Positions 58,063 through 64,000 of a DNA stretch of 64,000 nt are shown piece by piece. The DNA lies in the NCBI RefSeq assembly GCF_003385215.1, contig NZ_PQHW01000015.1, positions 1 through 64,000 on the forward strand. The letters run 5' to 3'. Numbering within the stretch: position 1 is the first letter of the stretch; each line of letters starts with the position of its first letter. Under the pieces are notes generated by a model that saw only the letters and a list, made by a program, of their open reading frames with translations, made no database searches and was not told the DNA's origin. The DNA is from Amycolatopsis thermalba. GTDB taxonomy: Bacteria > Actinomycetota > Actinomycetes > Mycobacteriales > Pseudonocardiaceae. Made by a program: the position numbers and the translations under genes.

Positions 58063-60228
58063 TCAGAGCACCTTGTCCAGCGTGATCGGCAGGTCGCGCA
58101 CCCGCCGCCCGGTCGCGTGGCGGACCGCGTTCGCGACCGCCGCGGCGACCCCGGTGATGCCGACCTCACCCGCGCCGACGACGCCCAGCGGCATCGTCGG
58201 ATCCGGGTCGTCCAGCATGGTCACGTCGATGCGCGGGATGTCGGCGTGCACGGGCACGTGGTACTCGGCGAGGCTGGGGTTCATGATCCGCCCGGTGCGC
58301 GGGTCGACCAGGGTTTCCTCGGACAACGCCATCCCGATGCCCATCACGATCCCGCCGCGCAGCTGGCTCGCCGCGGTCTTCGCGTTGACCACCGTGCCGA
58401 TGTCGAACACCCCGAGCCAGCGCGAGATCCGCACCTCACCGGTGTCCGGGTCCACCCGCACCTCGCAGAACTGCGCCCCGGACGCGGCCCGCACCAGCCG
58501 CCGGTCACGCAGGAACCGGCCCATGAACCGGGCCTGCCCGGCGATCCGGCCGAGCCGGGTGTCCGAGCCGACGGACACCTCCACGTGCGGCACCCCAGTC
58601 CGGCGCACGGCCGCCACCAGGTCGTCCCCGGACCTCGTCCGCAGCCGCCGCTTCAGCTTCTCCGCCGCTTCGACCACACTGGCCGCCACGCTCGCGGTCT
58701 GCGTCGAACCGCCCGCGGTGGACGCCATCGGCAAGGCCGAGTCGCCGTACTCCACGCGCACCGCGTCCACCGGCACCCCGAGCGCGTTCGCGGTGATCTG
58801 CGCCTGGGCGGTCGCCGCGCCCATGCCCATCTCCTGGAAGCCGCAGCGCAGCAGCACCGTGCCGTCGGCCGAGAGCCGCAACGTGACGTTGGCGGGGAAG
58901 AGCCACGCCGGGTGGTAGGCGGTGGCCACGCCCATGCCGACGAGCCACCGGCCGTCGCGCATCGAGCCCGGCTCCGGGGGCCGGTCCCGCCAGCCGAACC
59001 GCCGCGCGCCCAGCTCGTAGGCCTCGCGCAGCCTGCGGTGCGTGAACTCCTTGCCGTCCAGCGGGTTGCGCTCCGGCTCGTTGCGCAGGCGCAGCTCGAT
59101 CGGGTCCACGCCCAGCTCGACGGCCAGTTCGTCGATCGCCGACTCGACGGCGAACGTGCCGATCGACTCGCCGGGCGCCCGCATCGCCGTGTTCGGCACC
59201 AGGTCCAGCTCGACCGTGCTCGCCTGGACCAGGATGTGCTCCGCGGCGTAGAGGTGCCGCGACTGCGAGGTGACCTGCTCGGGCATGCCGCCGACGCGCC
59301 CGGTCCGGCTCACGCTCGTGTGGATCAGCGCGGTCAGCCTGCCGTCGTGGTCCGCGCCGAGCGCGACGCGCTGGATCGACGGCGTCCGGCCGCCGACCGT
59401 GCGGTACACACCTTCCCGGGTCAGCGCGAGCCGCACCGGCCGTCCGGTCGCGCGGGCGGCCAGCGCGGCGAGGATCGTGCCCGGCCAGACCATGCCCTTG
59501 CCGCCGAAACCGTCGGCGACGAACGGCGCGATCACCCGGACGTTGCCGACGGGAACGCCGAAGCGGATCGCGAGGTGCGTGCGGCACCAGTCGATGGACT
59601 GGGTCGCGTCGTGCACGGTCAGCCGGTCGCCGTCCCACTCCGCGATGGTCGCGTGCGGTTCGATCGCGTTGTGGTGGTGCGGCGGCGTGGTGTACCGGTG
59701 GTCCACGGTCACCGCCGCCGCGGCGAACGCCTTCTCCGCGTCGCCCTTCTTCGCCTCGCCCGGGGAGACCGGGTTGTTCGGCTGCTTCTTCGCGTGCGGC
59801 GCCGCCGCGGCGAAGTCCACTGTGGATGGTGAAGGAGCGTACTCGGCCCGCACCAGCGACGCCGCTTCCTTCGCCGCGGCCGAGGTCTCCGCGACCACGA
59901 CGGCGATCGGCTGCCCGTCGAAGTGCACCTCGTCGGTCTGCAGGTAGTTCACCGAGGTGCCGGAGGCGAGCGTGCTGAGGTTGAGCGGGTTCACCTTCGG
60001 CGCCGGCTTCAGCGGGGGCGCGTCGTGGTGGGTCAGCACCGCGATCACGCCGGGTACGGCGCCGGCCGCCGTGGTGTCGAGGCGGGTGACGCGGCCGCGG
60101 CTGATCGTGGCGTGCACGAGCGCGGCGTGGGTGAGGCCGGGGCGGCGGTGCTCGGCCGCGAACCGGGCCGCTCCGGTGGTCTTGGCCGGGCCGTCGCGGC
60201 GGTCCAGCGGGGCGCCGATCACGCTCAT
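58063..60228 (-). CDS. xanthine dehydrogenase family Mo-cofactor subunit (PaoC/YagR-like)
   Basis: Molybdopterin-cytosine-dinucleotide binding large subunit of 721 aa. GGKGMVWPG and CGFQEMGMGAATAQAQI are cofactor-contacting motifs, and the catalytic Glu lies in VGAGEVGITG near the C-terminus. It resembles the aldehyde oxidoreductase PaoC/YagR rather than xanthine dehydrogenase, because of its length and its small-subunit partners. It is last in a three-gene operon, overlapping the FAD subunit by 4 bp. Confidence 0.9.
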   Translation of the reverse strand: MSVIGAPLDRRDGPAKTTGAARFAAEHRRPGLTHAALVHATISRGRVTRLDTTAAGAVPGVIAVLTHHDAPPLKPAPKVNPLNLSTLASGTSVNYLQTDEVHFDGQPIAVVVAETSAAAKEAASLVRAEYAPSPSTVDFAAAAPHAKKQPNNPVSPGEAKKGDAEKAFAAAAVTVDHRYTTPPHHHNAIEPHATIAEWDGDRLTVHDATQSIDWCRTHLAIRFGVPVGNVRVIAPFVADGFGGKGMVWPGTILAALAARATGRPVRLALTREGVYRTVGGRTPSIQRVALGADHDGRLTALIHTSVSRTGRVGGMPEQVTSQSRHLYAAEHILVQASTVELDLVPNTAMRAPGESIGTFAVESAIDELAVELGVDPIELRLRNEPERNPLDGKEFTHRRLREAYELGARRFGWRDRPPEPGSMRDGRWLVGMGVATAYHPAWLFPANVTLRLSADGTVLLRCGFQEMGMGAATAQAQITANALGVPVDAVRVEYGDSALPMASTAGGSTQTASVAASVVEAAEKLKRRLRTRSGDDLVAAVRRTGVPHVEVSVGSDTRLGRIAGQARFMGRFLRDRRLVRAASGAQFCEVRVDPDTGEVRISRWLGVFDIGTVVNAKTAASQLRGGIVMGIGMALSEETLVDPRTGRIMNPSLAEYHVPVHADIPRIDVTMLDDPDPTMPLGVVGAGEVGITGVAAAVANAVRHATGRRVRDLPITLDKVL

Positions 60229-61217
60229 GCCGCACCTCCGCCGGTCGCCAGCTGACGCAGGGTCGCCACGATCGTGCGGGTGGCCAGGCCGACCTTGAAC
60301 GCGTTGGCCTCGCGGGTCACCGCGGGCGCGAGTTCCGCTTCGGCGGCTCGCCGGAAGGTCTCGTCGGTCGCCGGCTCGCCGATCAGCAGGCGTTCGGTCT
60401 CGGCCGCGCGCCAGGGTTTCGTGGCGACACCGCCCAGCGCCACCCGCGCCTCGGCGATCTCCCCGCCCTCGACGCGCAACGCGGCGGCGACCGAGACGAG
60501 GGCGAAGGCGTAGGAGGCGCGGTCGCGGACCTTGCGGTACCGGGAGTTCGCGGCCACCGGCACCGGCGGCAGCTCGACGGCGGTGATCAGCTCGTCGGGC
60601 GCCACAGTGGTTTCCAGGTGCGGGGTGTCGCCGGGTGTGCGGTGGAAGTCACCGATCGGGATCCGCCGGGTCCCGCGAGTGCTCTCGACCTCGACGACGG
60701 CGTCCAGCATCACCAGCGCGACGGCCAGGTCGGACGGGTGGGTGGCGATGCAGGAGTCGCTCACGCCCAGGACGGCGCCGGCACGGGCGAACCCGTCGAG
60801 CGCGCCGCATCCGCTGCCCGGAGTGCGCTTGTTGCACGGCGCGGCGTCGTCGTAGAAGTACAGGCAGCGGGTGCGCTGCATCAGGTTGCCGCCGACGGTG
60901 GCCATGTTCCGCAGCTGGGCCGACGCGCCGTGCAGGATCGCGTGGGCCAGCACCGGGTACCGCGCGCGGATCACCGGGTGCGCGGCGAGGCGGCTGTTCC
61001 GCACGAGCGCGCCGACGCGGACCCCGCCGCCGGGCAGTTCCTCGACGCCGGTCAGCGGCAACCGGCTGACGTCGACCACGGTGCCCGGCCGCTCGATGCC
61101 CTCCCGCATCAGATCGACGAGGTTCGTGCCGCCGCCCAGGAACTTCGCGTCGCCCCCGGCGACGGCCGCGAGCGCGGACGGCACGTCCGGGGCGCTGACG
61201 TAGGTGAACGATCTCAT
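60225..61217 (-). CDS. FAD-binding subunit (PaoB/YagS-like)
   Basis: FAD subunit of a molybdenum hydroxylase, 330 aa. The FAD motifs KFLGGGTNLVDLM at 25-37 and TVGGNLMQRTRC at 107-118 are present. Cys118, Cys128, Cys137 and Cys156 match the extra [4Fe-4S] insertion known for PaoB. Its ATG at 61217 overlaps the stop of the [2Fe-2S] subunit, and its stop overlaps the start of the Mo subunit, so all three are coupled. Confidence 0.9.
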   Translation of the reverse strand: MRSFTYVSAPDVPSALAAVAGGDAKFLGGGTNLVDLMREGIERPGTVVDVSRLPLTGVEELPGGGVRVGALVRNSRLAAHPVIRARYPVLAHAILHGASAQLRNMATVGGNLMQRTRCLYFYDDAAPCNKRTPGSGCGALDGFARAGAVLGVSDSCIATHPSDLAVALVMLDAVVEVESTRGTRRIPIGDFHRTPGDTPHLETTVAPDELITAVELPPVPVAANSRYRKVRDRASYAFALVSVAAALRVEGGEIAEARVALGGVATKPWRAAETERLLIGEPATDETFRRAAEAELAPAVTREANAFKVGLATRTIVATLRQLATGGGAA

Positions 61218-61699
61218 TCCGCGACCTCCCGGATGGCCTCGACGATGCCGTTGTAGGCGCCGCAGCGGCACAGGTTGCCGCTCATGCGCTCGCGGATCTC
61301 CTCGTCGCTCAGCTCGGGGGAGGTGGTCAGGTGCTCGGTGACCGCGCTCGGCGCGCCCTCCTTGTGCTCGGCGAGCATGCCCACCGCGGAGCACAACTGG
61401 CCCGGCGTGCAGTAGCCGCACTGCAGGCCGTCCGCGCGGACGAACGCCTCCTGCAGCGGGTGGCCGAGGCCCTCGACCGTGGTGATCTCCCGCCCGTCGT
61501 ACTGCACCGCCAGGGCGAGGCAGGAGTTGATGCGGTCGCCGTCGGCCAGCACGGTGCACGCGCCGCACGCGCCCTGGTCGCAGCCCTTCTTCGTGCCCGT
61601 CAGGCCCAGCTCCTCGCGCAGCGCGTCGAGCAGGCTCACCTGGGGCTGGACGTCCAGCCGTTGCGCGGACCCGTTGACCCGCAGTGACACCTCGACCAT
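61214..61699 (-). CDS. [2Fe-2S] subunit (PaoA/YagT-like)
   Basis: Electron-transfer subunit of 161 aa. Cys40, 45, 48 and 60 bind the ferredoxin-type [2Fe-2S] cluster (GCDQGACGAC), and Cys94, 97, 144 and 146 the second cluster (QCGYC, CRC). It lacks the Tat signal of E. coli YagT, so this complex is probably cytoplasmic. GGGAGGAG precedes the ATG. It is first in the operon and divergent from a TetR regulator. Confidence 0.92.
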   Translation of the reverse strand: MVEVSLRVNGSAQRLDVQPQVSLLDALREELGLTGTKKGCDQGACGACTVLADGDRINSCLALAVQYDGREITTVEGLGHPLQEAFVRADGLQCGYCTPGQLCSAVGMLAEHKEGAPSAVTEHLTTSPELSDEEIRERMSGNLCRCGAYNGIVEAIREVAE

Positions 61700-61731
61700 G
61701 TCGGCTCCTCCCGGTTTGTTCAGAAGCTAGC

Positions 61732-61768
61732 AGGACGCCGTCCTCTTAACAAGAGAACGGCGTTCTCT
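61732..61768. promoter_or_regulatory. paired TetR operators
   Basis: AGAGAACGGCGTTCTCT (61752-61768) is a perfect 7-bp-arm palindrome. AGGACGCCGTCCT (61732-61744) is a related one with 5-bp arms. Their centres are 22 bp apart, two helical turns, between the hydroxylase operon and the TetR gene. TAGACT (61781-61786) may be the TetR -10. Confidence 0.75.
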
Positions 61769-61795
61769 AATCGGGGGTCGTAGACTGATCCGGCG

Positions 61796-62458
61796 ATGTC
61801 GAAAGAGTTCCTCCGCGCGCGGCGCCCGGAGCACAAGCAGCAGCGACGCGAGGCGATCCTCGCGGCGGCGCGGGAGCTCGCGCTCACGTCGGGTGTGCGG
61901 AACGTGAGCCTGGGCGGTGTGGCGGCCGCGGTCGGGCTCGCGAAGTCGAACCTGGCGCGGTACTTCACCACCCGTGAGGAGATCTACCTGGAGCTCGCGC
62001 GCCAGGAGTTCGACGCCTGGGAGACGGCGGTCCTGGCACGCATCACCGAGGCGTCCTCGCCCGATGCGGTGTTCGACGCCCTGGTCGACACACTCGAAGA
62101 GCGCCCGCTGTTCTGCGACCTGCTCTCCCACAGCTCGACGACGCTGGAGCACAACGTCACGGTCGAGGCGGCGCGCGCCTTCAAGCTCCGGACGGCGGAG
62201 GCGCTGGCGAAGGTGGCGTCGGCCGTCGCACGGGCCCGCCCGGACCTGACCGAGGAGGAGGCACGCGAACTGGTCGCCGCGGCGGCCGGGTTCGCCGCGC
62301 TGCTGTACCCGGCCGCGAACCCACCACCGGTGATGGCGAAGCTCTACGCGGAGGACCCGGTGATCGCCGCGCTGTGCATCAAGTTCGCCCCCACGGCAAA
62401 ACGCATGCTGCGCGCACTGGCCGCAGGCCTACCAACACTGCGCCAACCCCACGACTAA
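61796..62458 (+). CDS. TetR-family regulator
   Basis: TetR repressor of 220 aa. The HTH at about 22-62 reads ALTSGVRNVSLGGVAAAVGL and then SNLARYFTTREEIY. The C-terminal domain resembles the TetR_C_17 type. It is divergent from the molybdenum hydroxylase operon, with two palindromes in the 96-bp gap, so it probably represses both. The inducer is likely an aldehyde or heteroaromatic substrate of the enzyme. Confidence 0.9.
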   Translation: MSKEFLRARRPEHKQQRREAILAAARELALTSGVRNVSLGGVAAAVGLAKSNLARYFTTREEIYLELARQEFDAWETAVLARITEASSPDAVFDALVDTLEERPLFCDLLSHSSTTLEHNVTVEAARAFKLRTAEALAKVASAVARARPDLTEEEARELVAAAAGFAALLYPAANPPPVMAKLYAEDPVIAALCIKFAPTAKRMLRALAAGLPTLRQPHD

Positions 62459-62522
62459 AAACGCCCACAACCGCCGCCCGGCAACGCAACGCACCAACCC
62501 CCACGAGCCACCCCTCTCCCGC

Positions 62523-62623
62523 AACCCGATCCCCAGCCACATCGGTTGCCGAGCAGCGGGGTCAAGGTACTCTTTCCAGCCTTGACGCCGCTTCTCGGCA
62601 ACCGAACACTGAAAGATCGGGTT
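62523..62623. repeat. nested inverted repeat, possible mobile intergenic element
   Basis: An inner stem pairs 62542-62567 with 62580-62605 (26 bp, two mismatches, 12-nt loop). An outer stem AACCCGATC / GATCGGGTT pairs 62523-62531 with 62615-62623. It lies in the 248-bp gap between convergent genes. The following bases to 62706 hold three short copies of cgtagcg. No gene is supported here. Confidence 0.85.
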
Positions 62624-62706
62624 CGGGAGGGGCAATCCGGGCGTAGCGAAGCGAAGCCGGCGCTTTTCAAATACGCGCGTAGCGCAAGAAACCCGCGTAG
62701 CGCCCC

Positions 62707-63459
62707 CTACAACCCCGGAGCAGCAGCCCCGAACCCCCCGTACTTGCCAGCCTTCGCACGCTTCCGCACCTCATCGAAGTGCCGATGCACAGCCTCCTCG
62801 GCAGCATCCGCATCCCCAGCCACCAGGGCATCCACGATCGCCTGATGCCGCTTCGCCGTCGAAACCGCCGACCCCGCCGGCCCGCCCAGCTCGGACTCCG
62901 CCGCCCGGTACACGTCCCAGAACAACCGCGTCAGCTCACGAGCGAGATCGAACCCCGCCTCCGCGCAGATCAGGTCGTGGAACTCGCGGTCGGCGGCCGC
63001 GCCGTCCGGTCCCTTGCTCCGCATCCGCGTCACGCACTCGCGCAGCGCGGAGATCAGCTCCGGCCGGTGCCGCCGGGCCACCCGGCGGGTCAGCTCGGTC
63101 TCCAGCATCTCCCGCACCTCGAGCAGGTCCCGCAGCCGGCCCGTGGTGCCGGCGCCCGGGGTGCGGGTGCGGAACAGCAGCCACGTGCGCAGCGCCTCGG
63201 ACCCGGCGGACCCGACGAACGTGCCGTACCCGTGCCGCACCTCGACGATCCCCAGCGCCCGCAGCGCGCGGATGGCCTCCCGGATGGAATTGCGGCTCAC
63301 CCCGATGTCGGCCATCAGGTCCAGTTCGGTGGGCATGGGCGAGCCGGGCGGGAGGTCCCGCTCGATGATCAGGTCGATGATCCGTTTGCTGATCTCGTCG
63401 CCGAGCTGAGGGCGTGCCACGTCCAACTCCCCGCCTCTGACCGCCGAATTTCCGGACAT
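62707..63459 (-). CDS. FadR-subfamily GntR regulator
   Basis: GntR/FadR regulator of 250 aa. The winged helix occupies about 17-85 (ELDLMADIGVSRNSIREAIR, then RHGYGTFV), and the FCD ligand domain about 105-235 (EMLETELTRRVARRH and a late HHxAIVDAL-like KRHQAIVDAL). FCD domains bind carboxylates through a metal. It is divergent from a solute-binding protein gene, and the palindromes in the gap point to control of both. The start is ATG 63459. Confidence 0.9.
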   Translation of the reverse strand: MSGNSAVRGGELDVARPQLGDEISKRIIDLIIERDLPPGSPMPTELDLMADIGVSRNSIREAIRALRALGIVEVRHGYGTFVGSAGSEALRTWLLFRTRTPGAGTTGRLRDLLEVREMLETELTRRVARRHRPELISALRECVTRMRSKGPDGAAADREFHDLICAEAGFDLARELTRLFWDVYRAAESELGGPAGSAVSTAKRHQAIVDALVAGDADAAEEAVHRHFDEVRKRAKAGKYGGFGAAAPGL

Positions 63460-63531
63460 CCTACGTCAGACCCCTTGACCACGGGTCGCGCCGCTGTTTA
63501 CTCTCACCCGGTCGATGGACGTCCTACGTCC
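63454..63531. promoter_or_regulatory. FadR operators and SBP promoter
   Basis: GGACGTCCTACGTCC (63517-63531) is a palindrome with perfect 6-bp arms. GGACATCCTACGTCA (63454-63468) is a close relative overlapping the regulator's start. TTGACC (63475-63480) and TACTCT (63499-63504, 18-bp spacer) form a plus-strand promoter just before the first operator. Confidence 0.72.
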
Positions 63532-63578
63532 TACTTCCTGCTCCGGCCTGATCAACGACGCACAAGTCAGGAGACGTC

Positions 63579-64000
63579 ATGTCGCACAGCTTGTCCGGTC
63601 TCAGCCGCCGCGATTTCCTGCGGTACACCGGACTGGCCGGCACGGCCGCGGCCTTCTCGGTCACCCTGGGGGCCTGTGGCGGACCGGCATCCACCAACAG
63701 CACCGGCAGCTCCACCGGCACGCTCACCGCCGTCATCGGCTACGGCAACAACCAGACCTGGGACCCGCTGCAGACCGCGTCGGCGTTTTCGATGGCCGCC
63801 AACCTGCACTGCTACGAATCGCTGGTCGAGGGCGACCCGATCACCCGCGACCCGTTCCCCGGCCTGGCCAAGGCGCTGCCGTCCGACCTCACCGGCACCA
63901 GCCTGGAGTTCGAGCTGCGCGACGGCGCCAAGTGGCACGACGGCACCCCGGTGACCGCCGACGACGTCGTCTTCACCTACGCCCGCGTGCTGGACCCCAA
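63579..64000 (+). CDS. Tat-exported lipoprotein, ABC solute-binding protein (family 5), partial
   Basis: The N-terminal 140 residues of a peptide/nickel-type solute-binding protein; the rest lies beyond the window. SRRDFLRY is a twin-arginine motif at residues 9-16, and LGAC at 30-33 is a lipobox with Cys33 as lipid anchor. The mature part opens LTAVIGYGNNQTWDPLQTAS and continues with FELRDGAKWHDGTPVTADDV, the family 5 signature. AGGAGA precedes the ATG. Permease and ATPase genes are expected downstream. Confidence 0.9.
   Translation, partial: MSHSLSGLSRRDFLRYTGLAGTAAAFSVTLGACGGPASTNSTGSSTGTLTAVIGYGNNQTWDPLQTASAFSMAANLHCYESLVEGDPITRDPFPGLAKALPSDLTGTSLEFELRDGAKWHDGTPVTADDVVFTYARVLDP

Overview
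The window is about 70% GC, is densely packed on both strands, and uses GTG and TTG starts freely. It carries actinobacterial regulator families (AfsR/SARP, ECF with a SnoaL tail, DUF574 methyltransferases, LytS/LytTR with ActP-type symporters). Many genes have a TANNNT hexamer 6-7 nt before the start codon, the layout of leaderless transcripts. A Pseudonocardiaceae chromosome, Amycolatopsis-like, fits best; this rests on gene content only. No rRNA, tRNA or CRISPR array was seen.

Layout. 0-8.5 kb: nitroreductase, Nudix hydrolase, a 22-bp tandem repeat, an ArsR/SRPBCC pair, RidA, an MmcQ-like protein, then a large AfsR/SARP regulator convergent with a DrrAB-type exporter whose promoter carries SARP-like direct repeats. 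8.5-17.6 kb: a drug-efflux MFS with divergent MarR and twin operators, BrkB, an MHS transporter, hydrolase/ECF sigma, a partner-switching pair behind a SigF-type promoter, and a GlxA regulator. 17.6-24 kb: TetR, a DszC-like monooxygenase/esterase/flavin reductase operon divergent from an APC permease, a cupin and a GNAT gene, then a 53-bp minisatellite. 24-33.4 kb: CoA-transferase with IclR, an IspD-like gene, CHAD protein, and a GH3/MFS/DUF3237 group.

33.4-39.4 kb: a LysR-controlled, translationally coupled six-gene catabolic operon (cyclase, FAD monooxygenase, ring-cleavage dioxygenase, FAH-type hydrolase, SDR, C-C hydrolase-like protein). It is the best candidate for an undescribed pathway. 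39.4-50 kb: NADAR, a quinone reductase/HxlR redox pair, an MFS, two DUF574 methyltransferases, a phosphatase, a PAS-like orphan, a decayed IS982 element and an unknown Cys/His protein. 50-58 kb: LytS/LytTR followed by two ActP-type symporters, long 190-bp repeats, an ArsR-type regulator and a secreted ricin-type lectin. 58-64 kb: a PaoABC-like molybdenum hydroxylase with TetR and paired palindromes, a large hairpin, and a FadR regulator facing a Tat lipoprotein solute-binding gene that runs off the end.

Most units are a small catabolic, efflux or transport module beside its own regulator. In about ten of them a palindrome or direct repeat sits on the predicted promoter, so the regulator-target pairs can be read from sequence and tested.
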